Assembly: GCA_011525785.1 (NCBI GenBank)
Contig: WYBT01000020.1
Span: 1 to 64,000, forward strand
DNA length: 64,000 nt
Reading direction: 5' to 3'
Source: Planctomycetaceae bacterium
GTDB taxonomy: Bacteria; Planctomycetota; UBA1135; GCA-002686595
Of the stretch, positions 9,735 through 18,263 are shown piece by piece (the stretch's first letter is position 1; each line of letters opens with the position of its first letter). Under the pieces are notes generated by a model. It saw only the letters and a program-made list of their open reading frames with translations, did not search any database and had not been told where the DNA came from. A program made the translations under genes and the position numbers.

Positions 9735-12416
9735 CTACGGCTCGATGCCGAACTCGAGCGCATCGGAGAGTTGCGTGGACTTGGCGCTGGGCGGGTCGCG
9801 GAACCAGCCCTGCACGTAGAACGCGCTGCCCGATTGCAGCGGCGCGCCGAGCGCCGAGGGATGCGCCGCGAAGAACGCGAACCAGTCGAGCGCGAGGGCG
9901 CCATCGCATTGACCGCTCACTCCGCCGGTTGAGGCCAGCGTTGTGCGCTGCGTGGGCGGCTTGACGCACAGGAAGCTGGAGCTCGCACCCCAGGGAAACG
10001 CGGCGCGTCCGCTCTGGCCGTAGAACATCAGGCCTTGTCGCTGTCCGTCGGCCTCGTCCATCCGGATGGTGAACCCTGCGCCTGCCGCCAGCGATGGCGC
10101 GCCGGTCCAGCTCATCTGCGCTGCGCAGCCGTTGGTCGTGGTGCCCGCAGTGCAGTAGGTCTGGATCGCCGGCGGCGGAGGCTCGCCGAAAAGCACCGTC
10201 ACAGCGCCGCCGATCGGCGGCTCGGTCCCGAGGTTGGCGAGCACGTCGTCGTGACCGTCGTCGTCGAGGTCCGCCACGTGCACCGCTGCGACCGTTCCGT
10301 TGACGCCGTAGCCCACCGGGGCGCGGAACAGCCCCGCGCCGTCGTTCAAGAACAGCGCCACGTCGTGCGCGCCGTATGCGCCGCACACGATGTCGAGCGC
10401 GCCGTCGCGGTTGGCGTCGAGCGTGGCGAGCGACGTGACGCCGGCGTACTGCAGCGAGTACATGCCGTAGTACGTGCGCGGCGTGTCGAAGCTCAGGTTG
10501 CCAGCGCCGCGCAGGGTGACCAGGTTCTCGCCCAGGCTGTTGTACTCGTAGTTCACGCCGGCGAGGTCGAGCTTGCCGTCGCCGTCGAAGTCGCCCGCGA
10601 CCATGCGCACGAACCCGCCCGCCGCGTCGGAGACGATCGGTCCGCTGAACGCGCCGCCGCCGTTGTTGCGCCACGCCACGGCCTGCCCGTTGCCGTACAC
10701 GATGTCGACGTCTCCGTCGCCGTCGAAGTCCCCCGTGACGAGCGTGCTCCCGCCCGTGATCGAAGCGGCCGAGAGGAAGATCGGCGCGCCGAAGTTGAAC
10801 GCGCCCTGGTTCATCGCGATGACGACGCGGTTCGCGCCGGTGTTTACTGTCCCGCACACGTCGAGATCGCCGTCGCCGTCGAGGTCGGCGAGTTCGAAGT
10901 TCGAGACGTTGCCCAGCGCGCCCGAGAGCGTCGTCAGCGGCCCGAAATAGCCCGGCGCGGCGGCGCCCTCGCTGCGCGCGAAGAGCACGGTGTTCGTCGC
11001 GACCAGCAGGTCCGCCCAGCCGTCGCCGTCCATGTCGGCGAGCTTGGGGAACTTCAGTGAGCCGAGGTTCGCGTTCTGGAAGCTCGGCGTCAGCGCGCCC
11101 TGTCCGTCGTTGAACAGCGCCCAGATGCGCGTGTCGGTCGTGACCACGTCGCGGTCGCCGTCGTGGTCGATGTCGGCCGTCGCGAGACCGTTGCAGAAGG
11201 CGCCGACGGTGGCCGAGTAGGGCAGCGCGAGGACGCCGTTGTCGTTGAGATGAACGGAGATCGTGAGCGAGCCGCTGTTCGCGACGCTCACATCGAGATC
11301 GCCGTCGCCGTCGAGATCCCCAAGCGCGATCGAGCGCGCCATCTCGCCAGCGCGCAGCGTGAAGGAGCTGCCAAAGCCGCTCGGCGTGCTGGGCACGACT
11401 GCGAAGCCGTACTTGTTCGAGTGGCCGACGCACAGGAGGTCCGGCCGGCCGTCGAGCGTCACGTCGCCGACGGCGAAGTCGCCGCCCGAGCCGATGTTCA
11501 CCGCGAACGACTCCGGCGCGCTGAACGCGCCGACGCCGTCGTTGCGGTACAGCGCGATCGAACCGAACAGCCCGACGCTCGCGCCCGCCGAGTACAGCAC
11601 GTCGAGATCGCCGTCGAGGTCGACGTCGGCGAGCTGGATCCCCGGGACTTCGTTGATGCTCCCTTGCGCCGACGCGAACGTCGTCGGAGCGCCGAAGCCG
11701 CCGCTCTGGTTGTTCAGCAGCCGCGCGAACGCCGGGCTTCCGCCGCGCACGCTCACCACCAGGTCCGGCCAGCTGTCGCCGTTCACGTCGCCAGCGCTGA
11801 GCTTGTAGGGCTGCGTGCCGGGGATCGCGAAGTCCGTGCGAGCGCCGAACGCGCCGCTGCCGCTGTTGTAGAGCACGCTCACGTCCGACTCGTTCCACGT
11901 CCAGTTCGCGGTCACGAGGTCCAGATCGCCATCGCGATCGACGTCGACCGCCACGATGCCCGTAGGCCCCGCGCCGCACGAGTACGTCTGCTGCGCGCCG
12001 AATACGCCGCCGCCCGAGTTCTTGAACACGGCCACGCTCTGGCCGCTGGTTCCGTAGCCGCCGACGCACAGCGCCAGATCGATGTCGCTGTCGCCGTCGA
12101 AGTCCGCTGCAACAACGTCGGCGCACTCGCCGGAGACGCTCAGGAACTGCGCCGGCTCGAAGTCGCCGTCGCCCTTGTTTTTCAGGATCGAGACCTTGGG
12201 CGCGATGAAGTTGCCGATCTGCGCGATCACGCAGTCGAGGTCGCCGTCGCCGTCGAGATCGGCGAGAGCCTGCCCCTGCGGGTAGTAGCCCTGGCTCGTG
12301 GTCGTGAGCCCCGCGCCGTACGAGCGTTGGTCGGCGCGGAACAGCGCTCCATCGGCGGCCGCGAGCGAGGTGAGGAGGGTTGTGAAGAGCAGTGCGGCGA
12401 TGGCGCGGCGATTCAT
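9735..12416 (-). CDS. Secreted FG-GAP/VCBS repeat protein with shared C-terminal domain
   Basis: 893-residue exported protein. The signal peptide is MNRRAIAALLFTTLLTSLAAAD. Residues about 30-745 hold a long series of FG-GAP/VCBS repeats, recognisable by recurring DLDGDGDLD-type calcium-binding motifs followed by a short hydrophobic strand and a LxNNG or FxN turn; this predicts one or two integrin-like beta-propellers. The last 140 residues (754-893, DNA 9735-10157) are the C-terminal module found in seven other proteins here. They start YCTAGTTTNGC, contain CVKPPTQRT and CDGALALDWFAF, and finish with GWFRDPP and LSDALEF. It is probably a surface or extracellular structural or adhesive protein. 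No enzyme motif was seen. Confidence 0.88.
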   Translation of the reverse strand: MNRRAIAALLFTTLLTSLAAADGALFRADQRSYGAGLTTTSQGYYPQGQALADLDGDGDLDCVIAQIGNFIAPKVSILKNKGDGDFEPAQFLSVSGECADVVAADFDGDSDIDLALCVGGYGTSGQSVAVFKNSGGGVFGAQQTYSCGAGPTGIVAVDVDRDGDLDLVTANWTWNESDVSVLYNSGSGAFGARTDFAIPGTQPYKLSAGDVNGDSWPDLVVSVRGGSPAFARLLNNQSGGFGAPTTFASAQGSINEVPGIQLADVDLDGDLDVLYSAGASVGLFGSIALYRNDGVGAFSAPESFAVNIGSGGDFAVGDVTLDGRPDLLCVGHSNKYGFAVVPSTPSGFGSSFTLRAGEMARSIALGDLDGDGDLDVSVANSGSLTISVHLNDNGVLALPYSATVGAFCNGLATADIDHDGDRDVVTTDTRIWALFNDGQGALTPSFQNANLGSLKFPKLADMDGDGWADLLVATNTVLFARSEGAAAPGYFGPLTTLSGALGNVSNFELADLDGDGDLDVCGTVNTGANRVVIAMNQGAFNFGAPIFLSAASITGGSTLVTGDFDGDGDVDIVYGNGQAVAWRNNGGGAFSGPIVSDAAGGFVRMVAGDFDGDGKLDLAGVNYEYNSLGENLVTLRGAGNLSFDTPRTYYGMYSLQYAGVTSLATLDANRDGALDIVCGAYGAHDVALFLNDGAGLFRAPVGYGVNGTVAAVHVADLDDDGHDDVLANLGTEPPIGGAVTVLFGEPPPPAIQTYCTAGTTTNGCAAQMSWTGAPSLAAGAGFTIRMDEADGQRQGLMFYGQSGRAAFPWGASSSFLCVKPPTQRTTLASTGGVSGQCDGALALDWFAFFAAHPSALGAPLQSGSAFYVQGWFRDPPSAKSTQLSDALEFGIEP

Positions 12417-12653
12417 GAGTCGCGAGAGGTTGCTAGTGGGGACTTGGCCGCGTCGGAGGGCGCGATAGGGGGCGGCCGCCGCCGGGGAGTGGAGAGAACT
12501 CCCGCAGCGACGGCGCGCCGCAGCCGCACGAGCCGCCGCGCAGGACGCGCGACTCGCTCAGGCCGCGCCGCACCTCACAAGCGCCATTCCACCGCGCCCC
12601 AACGCCCGCGCGCGCGCCTCGCGCGGCCGCGCGTCCAGCTTGCGGACGTGGGA

Positions 12654-13292
12654 TTACAGCCGCTTGAACTCGAGCAGCGTGTCGCCGCGCGTGTAGGCGA
12701 CGCCGCTCGCGCCGACGGTCGGCGGTTCGTACATCACGCCGCGGCCGGTGAGTTTGAACTCGCCCTCGGAGCCGTCGGAGAAGCGCAGTTGGAAGTAGTA
12801 GGTCGTGGCGCCGACCTTCTCGGAGTACTCCGTGCGGCTCTTGCGGTCGAGCACGCGCGCGGGGCGGCGCAGCATCGGTTGGTGCTTGGCGTTGCCGCGC
12901 AGGGTGACGGCGCCCGCGAAGAGGAAGATCGCGATGGCCGAGAGCACGACCGAGCCCAGTACGGGCGGGCGGCCGAGGAAGGGGCCCTCGAAGAACAGGG
13001 CGGCGATCACGATCGAGAGCGCGAGCACGAGCAGGGTGAGCATGCCCCAGCCGTGCAGGCGCGCGGCCTTGCGCTCGACCAGCGGGTCGATCGGCGACCA
13101 GGTCAGCGCGGCCGGGTAGAGCGGATGCGCCTCGATCTTCTTGAGCAGCCTGGCCGTTTCGTCGTCGGGCGGCGCCGAGGCGGTCCCCATGCGCAGGGGA
13201 GCGGCGCAGTAAGCGCACAACGACAGGTCCGTGCGGTGCAGCTTGACGCCGCAGGTCGGGCAATGCGTGAGCGGTTGGGTCGCCGTGGCCAT
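12654..13292 (-). CDS. Zinc-ribbon membrane protein, possibly DUF2500-like
   Basis: 212-residue protein starting at the ATG at 13290-13292; the open frame upstream is low-complexity and not used. An N-terminal zinc ribbon is formed by CPTCG (about residues 11-15) and CAYC (about 28-31). Two hydrophobic helices follow (about 85-105 and 117-137). The C-terminal part (TYYFQLRFSDGSEGEFKLTGRG...YTRGDTLLEF) resembles the beta-rich domain of DUF2500 proteins, which have the same membrane-then-beta layout; this resemblance is from memory and tentative. It diverges from lpdA with a 181 bp intergenic region. The function is unknown. Confidence 0.7.
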   Translation of the reverse strand: MATATQPLTHCPTCGVKLHRTDLSLCAYCAAPLRMGTASAPPDDETARLLKKIEAHPLYPAALTWSPIDPLVERKAARLHGWGMLTLLVLALSIVIAALFFEGPFLGRPPVLGSVVLSAIAIFLFAGAVTLRGNAKHQPMLRRPARVLDRKSRTEYSEKVGATTYYFQLRFSDGSEGEFKLTGRGVMYEPPTVGASGVAYTRGDTLLEFKRL

Positions 13293-13473
13293 GGGACTGT
13301 GCGGGGAGAGAGGGTAATCGGCGCGCGAGCCGCTGTCGCCTGACTCTCCCTGGAGAGAACATCTCGAGCGGCTGCGCGCGACGCGTTCTCTATAGTGCTG
13401 CGCCTTTTCGCGCGCCGCCGACCCTCCGGGGGCTGCGCCGCGTCCTCCGCCAGCCCCTCGCCCCGCCACGCCC

Positions 13474-14877
13474 ATGCCCCGTTCGGTCGTTGTCCTCGGC
13501 GCCGGTCCCGCCGGTTACGTCTGCGCCATCCGCCTCGCCCAGCTCGGACAAAATGTCACGGTCGTCGAGAAGAGCTATCTCGGCGGCACGTGCCTCAACG
13601 TCGGCTGCATCCCCTCCAAGGCGTTGATCGCGGCCGGCGCGTTGGTCGACCGCATCGCCCACGCGAGCGCCATGGGCATCAGCGCCGACAACGTGCGCGT
13701 CGACGTCGACAAGCTGGTCGCCTGGAAGGCGGGCATCGTCGCCAAGCTCACCGGCGGCGTCGGCGGGCTCCTCAAGAACCACAAGTGCGAGGTGCTGATG
13801 GGCTCGGGCTCGATCGTGGACAAGAACACGGTCGCGGTGAAGCTCGCCGACGGAACGACCAAGACCGTCAAGTGCGACGACATCGTGATCGCCACGGGCT
13901 CGGTCCCGATCGCGATCCCCGGCTTCGCCTTCGACGAGAAGGACGTGTGGAGCTCGACCGGCGCGCTCGCGCCCAAGTCGATTCCCAAGCACTTGGTGGT
14001 GATCGGCGGCGGCTACATCGGGCTCGAGCTGGGGATGATGTACCGCAAGCTCGGCAGCGAAGTGACCGTGCTCGAGGCGACGGCGGGCGCGCTGCCCGGC
14101 CAGGACCGCGACTGCGTCAAGGTCATCGAGCGCTCGATGAAGAAGATGGGGATCAAGTTCCTCACCGAGACGTTCGCGCAGGGCTACGAGCGCAAGAAGG
14201 ACGGCCTGCACGTGCGCATCAAGACCAAGAAGGGCGAGGAGACGGTCGTGTGCGACCAGATCGGCTCGATGGTCGGGCGCAAGCCGTACAGCGAAGGGCT
14301 CGGGCTCGAGAAGGTCGGACTGAAGCTCGACGCCAAGGGCTTCCTCGCTGTCGACAAGCAGATGCGCACGAGCGTGCCGAACATCTACGCCGTGGGCGAC
14401 ATCGCGGGCCAGCCGATGCTCGCGCACAAGGGCAGCAAGGAAGGCCTCGTCGCCGCGGCGGTGATCGCCGGCCAGAAGGAAGAGTACGACGTGCGCTGCG
14501 TGCCGGCGGTGATCTTCACCGCGCCTGAGATGGCCTCGGTCGGCGCGCAGGAAGAGGAGCTCAAGACCAAGGGCGTCGCCTACAAGTCGGGCTCGTTCCC
14601 GTTCGCCGCTTCGGGCCGCGCGATGAGCCTGATGGAGACCGAGGGCTTCGTGAAGATCCTCACCGACGCCAAGAGCGACGAGATTCTCGGCGTGCACATG
14701 GTCGGTCCCGAAGTGACCGAGCTGATCGCCGAGGCGGCGCTCGCGATCGAGATGGGCGCGACCGCCGAGGACCTCGCGCGCACGATCCACGCGCACCCCA
14801 CGCTGCCCGAAGCGATGATGGAAGCCGCCGAAGCCGTGCACGGCATGGCGGTGCACATCTTCCAGCCGAAGAAGTAG
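13474..14877 (+). CDS. lpdA: Dihydrolipoyl dehydrogenase (E3)
   Basis: Flavoprotein disulfide reductase that reoxidises dihydrolipoamide in the pyruvate/2-oxoglutarate dehydrogenase and glycine-cleavage complexes. The 467-residue length is typical. The FAD-binding VVVLGAGPAGYVCAI is at 5-19, the redox disulfide C40-x4-C45 lies in GGTCLNVGCIPSKAL, a second dinucleotide motif is VIGGGYIGLELG, the central FAD block is YAVGDIAGQPMLAHK, and the C-terminal interface catalytic pair is HAHPTLPE (H441, E446). Genes for E1/E2 components are not in the window. lipB, which attaches the lipoyl precursor, lies about 6.5 kb away and is not in the same operon. Confidence 0.95.
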   Translation: MPRSVVVLGAGPAGYVCAIRLAQLGQNVTVVEKSYLGGTCLNVGCIPSKALIAAGALVDRIAHASAMGISADNVRVDVDKLVAWKAGIVAKLTGGVGGLLKNHKCEVLMGSGSIVDKNTVAVKLADGTTKTVKCDDIVIATGSVPIAIPGFAFDEKDVWSSTGALAPKSIPKHLVVIGGGYIGLELGMMYRKLGSEVTVLEATAGALPGQDRDCVKVIERSMKKMGIKFLTETFAQGYERKKDGLHVRIKTKKGEETVVCDQIGSMVGRKPYSEGLGLEKVGLKLDAKGFLAVDKQMRTSVPNIYAVGDIAGQPMLAHKGSKEGLVAAAVIAGQKEEYDVRCVPAVIFTAPEMASVGAQEEELKTKGVAYKSGSFPFAASGRAMSLMETEGFVKILTDAKSDEILGVHMVGPEVTELIAEAALAIEMGATAEDLARTIHAHPTLPEAMMEAAEAVHGMAVHIFQPKK

Positions 14878-14881
14878 CCGC

Positions 14882-15121
14882 TTGTCAGCCGCTGAAGTCT
14901 GCGCGTGCATTCATGGCTTCCTGCGCGGAACGGGAGGCCCTTGGGACTGGGACGATTTCATCAGCGTCCCGTTGGAGGATCCGTATCTCGATGCCGTGCG
15001 CGTGCGCTGCGCATCGCTCCCTGATCGATTCCCGCCAACGCACTCGAGCTACGACTGCAGCGCAGAGGGACTAGCAGAACTCGAGCGAATCCTGAGCGAG
15101 TTGCGCGGGCGAATCGAGTAG
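14882..15121 (+). CDS. Small conserved-type hypothetical protein
   Basis: 79-codon frame beginning at a TTG 4 bp after the lpdA stop. The product has a tryptophan/aspartate-rich core (GTGGPWDWDDFISVPLEDP at about 17-35) and a C-terminal amphipathic helix (AEGLAELERILSELRGRIE). The WDWDDF pattern recalls a family of small uncharacterised bacterial proteins known to me only as hypothetical. No ATG or GTG in frame precedes the core, so the TTG start is tentative and the real start may lie inside lpdA. It sits at the border between a housekeeping gene and an accessory block, and its function is unknown. Confidence 0.5.
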   Translation: MSAAEVCACIHGFLRGTGGPWDWDDFISVPLEDPYLDAVRVRCASLPDRFPPTHSSYDCSAEGLAELERILSELRGRIE

Positions 15122-15165
15122 TTCGCTCGCCTCGAGTCCCTTCGGGGCGCTCCACGCTCACGCAA

Positions 15166-16410
15166 TCAGAGCATTTGCCACGGCAGCGCCAGAACGCGTT
15201 CGGAGAGCTGCTGAGGTCTCGGGCAACGACAGATGACGTAGCCCAGCTTGGCCGACTTCGAATGCAGCTCGAGGAATCTCTCGAGCTGTCGCGCGTCGTG
15301 CGGGCTCGGCCGGTCGGTCCATTTCACTTCGATGGGCGTGACGTGGCGGTCGAGCGAGAGGACGTAGTCGACCTCGGCGCCGTCGTGAGTTCGGAAGTAG
15401 TGCAGGTCGCCTCGGCCGAGGTACTGCAGGCGCCTGTAAAGCTCCAGGCCGACCCACTGTTCGAACAGCGGGCCTGGATCTGCCAGCACCGTGGCGTGCG
15501 ACGCCTCCAGGCCGGCGGCTGCATGGCGCACGCCAAGGTCGAACAGCAGGAAGCGCGGGGCCGCCATGACGTTCTTTCGCGGACTCTTGGCCCAAGGCGT
15601 CACGCGCACGCCTAGGAACATGTCCTCGAGAAGCTGGTAGTAGCTCTTGACCGTCGGCTGCGAGAGTCCGGACTCTCGGGAGATCGAGGCGTAGTTCACG
15701 ATGCCGCCCGATTCCGCTGCGGCGAGTCGAACGAAACGCACGAACGCCGCCCAATCCCGAACCAGCGCTTCGCGCCGGATCTCTTCCTCCATGTAGACGA
15801 GCGCGTACGAGCGAAGCAGTTCGGCTCGGTCTGCGGCCGGGGCTGTGACGACGCCCGGTAGATCACCCCAGGCCAGTCGATCGATGAGACTGCTGGGAGG
15901 GAACGGCTGCTGGTGCGCCGACCCATCAAGCCAACCGAACGGCAGCGGTCCCACGACCGCCCCTGGAATCGGCGGCGTGGCCCCTCGCTCCGCCAGCACC
16001 AGCGGTTGCAAGCGATGCACCATGCTGCGACCGGGAAGGAGGTTCGCTCCTGTAGCCCGCAGCTTGCGCGCTGAACTCCCGCACAGAACGAAGCGCCACC
16101 GCTTCTTGTCTGAGTCGTAGAGGTGCTGCACGGCGTCGAAGATCGCCGGTACGGTTTGCGCCTCGTCGATGAACACGTACCGCGGCGATGCGGAGCGGGG
16201 CAGGGCGCGGCACTCGCGCACCAACTCGTCGGGGTCGGCCGCGAAGCGCAGGCGTTGGCCTGCTAGCGTCAGATCGAAGCGCAAAGCGTCGTCCGGCAGC
16301 ACCTGGCCGACGAGCGTGGACTTCCCGGTCTGGCGCGCGCCAAACACCAGGTGCACGTACGGGCGTGCGAAGCGCTCTTCGAGGCCCGCGCGGAACCAGC
16401 GATCCAGCAT
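15166..16410 (-). CDS. AAA-type ATPase with C-terminal DUF4143 domain
   Basis: 414-residue protein of the widespread ATP-binding, DUF4143-containing family. Walker A is FGARQTGKST (K30), Walker B is YVFIDEAQ (D82, E83), and FVLCGSSARKL at about 112-122 resembles sensor I. A winged-helix-like stretch (YASISRESGLSQPTVKSYYQLL) follows near 245-266. The C-terminal DUF4143 part has the restriction-endonuclease-like signature GAEVDYVLSLDR...IEVKW (about 347-368), a D-x(n)-E-x-K arrangement. Such genes are scattered and mobile; roles in defence or toxin-like systems have been proposed, but biochemical function is unclear. It ends 45 bp from the small orphan gene and is convergent with it. Confidence 0.88.
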   Translation of the reverse strand: MLDRWFRAGLEERFARPYVHLVFGARQTGKSTLVGQVLPDDALRFDLTLAGQRLRFAADPDELVRECRALPRSASPRYVFIDEAQTVPAIFDAVQHLYDSDKKRWRFVLCGSSARKLRATGANLLPGRSMVHRLQPLVLAERGATPPIPGAVVGPLPFGWLDGSAHQQPFPPSSLIDRLAWGDLPGVVTAPAADRAELLRSYALVYMEEEIRREALVRDWAAFVRFVRLAAAESGGIVNYASISRESGLSQPTVKSYYQLLEDMFLGVRVTPWAKSPRKNVMAAPRFLLFDLGVRHAAAGLEASHATVLADPGPLFEQWVGLELYRRLQYLGRGDLHYFRTHDGAEVDYVLSLDRHVTPIEVKWTDRPSPHDARQLERFLELHSKSAKLGYVICRCPRPQQLSERVLALPWQML

Positions 16411-16626
16411 GGCCCCAGCTTACGTCGCCAGGAATGCAAACGCGACCTTAGATATCTGGCTGAAATGAAAAGTCTCGTTGTGATTTCTTGGAGTTCAGCG
16501 CGGTCTGGCAGGCCGCGTTTGGCCCTGAGGGGGGGCGCGTGCGCAGAGCCAGAAGTCGACACGCGTTTCGCATCTAGGCGTGTCCCGATCTGGGGCTGCC
16601 AGCGGATGCTGACGGCTCTGCTGCGC

Positions 16627-16657
16627 TTGTGGCAGCGCCGCAAGTGACTATAGTCAC
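16627..16657 (+). promoter_or_regulatory. Promoter with overlapping palindromic operator for the toxin-antitoxin operon
   Basis: A perfect 14-bp palindrome, GTGACTATAGTCAC, lies at 16644-16657 and abuts the first antitoxin ATG (16658). It contains a TATAGT hexamer at 16649-16654 that fits a -10 element; TTGTGG at 16627-16632, 16 bp upstream, fits a weak -35. Phd/YefM antitoxins bind palindromes over their own promoter, so autorepression here is a natural reading. Transcription would start near 16661, making the second ATG (16664) nearly leaderless. The palindrome is directly seen; its role is inferred. Confidence 0.55.
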
Positions 16658-16894
16658 ATGACCATGATCCACAAGCCGCGCACCGTTGGCGCCGCCGAAT
16701 TCAAGGCCAAGTGTCTGGCGTTGCTCGAGGAGGTCGCGGCCACAGGAGTGCCGATCGTCGTCACCAAGCGCGGCCGGGCAGTCGCGCGTGTCGAGCCGAT
16801 GGACAGCGATCGCAACGACGACCTGCGCGGGAGTGTCGTTCGTGAGCGCGACCTGATTGCGCCCATCGACGACGAGTGGAGTGTGGGAACGTGA
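16658..16894 (+). CDS. Phd/YefM-family antitoxin
   Basis: 78-residue antitoxin partner of the downstream PIN toxin. The fold signature is VGAAEFKAKCLALLEEVAATGVPIVVTKRGRAVARVEP (about residues 10-47), the typical Phd/YefM DNA-binding N-terminal domain in which the KRGRAVA turn follows the beta strand. The C-terminal tail (DLRGSVVRERDLIAPIDDEW) is the toxin-wrapping part. Two starts are possible, ATG 16658 and ATG 16664; the second would follow a leaderless transcript. Its stop codon overlaps the toxin GTG start (GTGA), the classic coupling that keeps antitoxin in excess. A palindromic operator lies immediately upstream. Confidence 0.88.
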   Translation: MTMIHKPRTVGAAEFKAKCLALLEEVAATGVPIVVTKRGRAVARVEPMDSDRNDDLRGSVVRERDLIAPIDDEWSVGT

Positions 16895-17274
16895 TCGTTC
16901 TCGATACGCATGCTTGGATCTGGTGGACCAGTTCGCCGAGCACCCTTTCGAAGCGAGCACGCGCTGCGATCGACGCAGGGGGCGACCTGATCGTTCCGGC
17001 GATCAGTTGCTGGGAGGTCGCGATGCTCGTGGCCAAGAAGCGGCTCGAACTCGACCGCGATGTGCTGGTGTGGATTCGCCAAGCGCTCGCGCAGCCGCGC
17101 ATCGAACTGGCGCCGCTGACGCCTGAGATCGCCGCGAAGTCTGCCTCGCTACCCGACTTCCACGGTGACCCGGTCGATCGCTTGATCGTCGCGACGGCGC
17201 TCCAACATCGCGCGCTCCTGCTGAGCAAGGATGAGCGTGTTCGCGCGACGGATCTGGTCGACGTCGTGTGGTGA
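16891..17274 (+). CDS. vapC: VapC-family PIN-domain toxin
   Basis: 127-residue PIN-domain ribonuclease toxin. The start is the GTG at 16891, overlapping the antitoxin stop by 4 bp; a longer in-frame start at 16876 would add five residues that do not fit the family. The four acidic residues of the Mg-binding site are D5 (VLDTHAWIWW), E42 (SCWEVAML), D96 (GDPVDRLIVATA) and D114 (SKDERV). VapC toxins cleave initiator tRNA or other structured RNAs; the target here cannot be predicted. A third gene follows 3 bp after the stop, which is unusual for a two-gene toxin-antitoxin module. Confidence 0.9.
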   Translation: MIVLDTHAWIWWTSSPSTLSKRARAAIDAGGDLIVPAISCWEVAMLVAKKRLELDRDVLVWIRQALAQPRIELAPLTPEIAAKSASLPDFHGDPVDRLIVATALQHRALLLSKDERVRATDLVDVVW

Positions 17275-17277
17275 CAA

Positions 17278-18063
17278 GTGGCGCCGAAGCCGGAGGTTGA
17301 GAGGTCGGTCTTCGAGGCGTTCCTTCGCGCTCGTGGGCTGGAGTGCACTTCCGACGAGATCCACCAACCAGGTCCCCCGGCTCCGGACGTCCTGTGGCGA
17401 CCTGCTGCCGGAACGCCGGTGGAGTTCGAGCTGACGGAGGTCGTCGAAGAGCGAGTTGCCGAGCATCTCGCCGTGACCCAAGCCGCCAATCGCGCATGTT
17501 GGGAGGAGTTTCAGCGCCTTCCCGACGAGCGCAGGTCCGCGCTCGACGGGAGGCTGACATCGATCCGGATGCATCCGAGCATCGGCAAGCGACTGGTGAT
17601 CGATCCTTGCCGGGTAGTGGTTCGAGAATTGTCTAGTCGCAGCGCTGAGTTCGAACCGAGCCGAAGCGTGGACTTGCACGTGGCTATCGGTTCCTCGCCA
17701 ACGCCCGTCGAAGTCAGTGTGTCTGAGCCCCTTGGATTCACGAGCTTTCGCCTCGGCTGGATGGGGCGGTGGCAAGAGCGGTGGCCAACCGTGCGGGCGA
17801 TCGAGTCCAAGCTCCGCAAGTCCTACGGGACCTCGCTGGACGTCGAACTGCTGGCGTACTTCTCGAAACAGCACTCGGGGTACTTCGATCGCTTCGAGCG
17901 ATCGGAGCTGGAGGCGCGCTTCGATTCGGACGCGGCGCGCGCGCCGTTTCGACGAATCTGGGTCTTCGACGCGCGCCGTGGAGTGATCCTCGCCTTGTTC
18001 CCAGAGAGCGACGCCGCATCGTTGGGCGTCAACCTCGGGCAAGCCGACCCAGGCGTCGGGTAG
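17278..18063 (+). CDS. Hypothetical protein in the toxin-antitoxin operon, possible nuclease-like fold
   Basis: 261-residue protein starting at a GTG 3 bp after vapC, so almost certainly co-transcribed with it. I do not recognise the family. The N-terminal half has PAPDVLW (about 34-40) followed by PVEFELTEV (about 47-55). This D...E-x-E pattern between predicted strands superficially resembles PD-(D/E)xK nucleases, but the lysine is missing, so the link is weak. The C-terminal part has a helix (ESKLRKSYGTSLDVELLAYF) and a strand pair (RIWVFDARRGVILALFP). There is no signal peptide or membrane helix. It could be a third toxin-antitoxin component, an accessory defence gene or a passenger. Confidence 0.65.
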   Translation: MAPKPEVERSVFEAFLRARGLECTSDEIHQPGPPAPDVLWRPAAGTPVEFELTEVVEERVAEHLAVTQAANRACWEEFQRLPDERRSALDGRLTSIRMHPSIGKRLVIDPCRVVVRELSSRSAEFEPSRSVDLHVAIGSSPTPVEVSVSEPLGFTSFRLGWMGRWQERWPTVRAIESKLRKSYGTSLDVELLAYFSKQHSGYFDRFERSELEARFDSDAARAPFRRIWVFDARRGVILALFPESDAASLGVNLGQADPGVG

Positions 18064-18263
18064 CGCTTCGACTCCTTTGTTGGCCGCCGAGCAAGTAGCG
18101 AGGCTCTTGTACGCAGAAACTTCGCCCCGTGGGCCCGCTCGCGCAGCGGGGCGCTCGACAGTCGCACGCGCGCTGCCTCCAGGCGTGCCTCGATCTCGGC
18201 GCCCGCGCAGCCTCGCTCGGCGCGAGGCTTACAGCGCGGAATTCGTTCACGTAGCAGCGCGCC

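Noticed and set aside
9735..10157. C-terminal modules read as sortase, PEP-CTERM or type IX sorting signals
   Set aside because: There is no LPXTG, no PEP motif, no terminal helix or basic tail, and the sequence does not resemble type IX C-terminal domains; only the position is analogous.
13391..13396. TATAGT as a -10 box for lpdA
   Set aside because: No acceptable -35 hexamer lies 15-19 bp upstream; reported nowhere as a promoter.
18118..18156. CGCCCCG...CGGGGCG repeat as a terminator
   Set aside because: The stem is 7 bp with a 17-nt loop and no T-run, expected by chance at this GC content.
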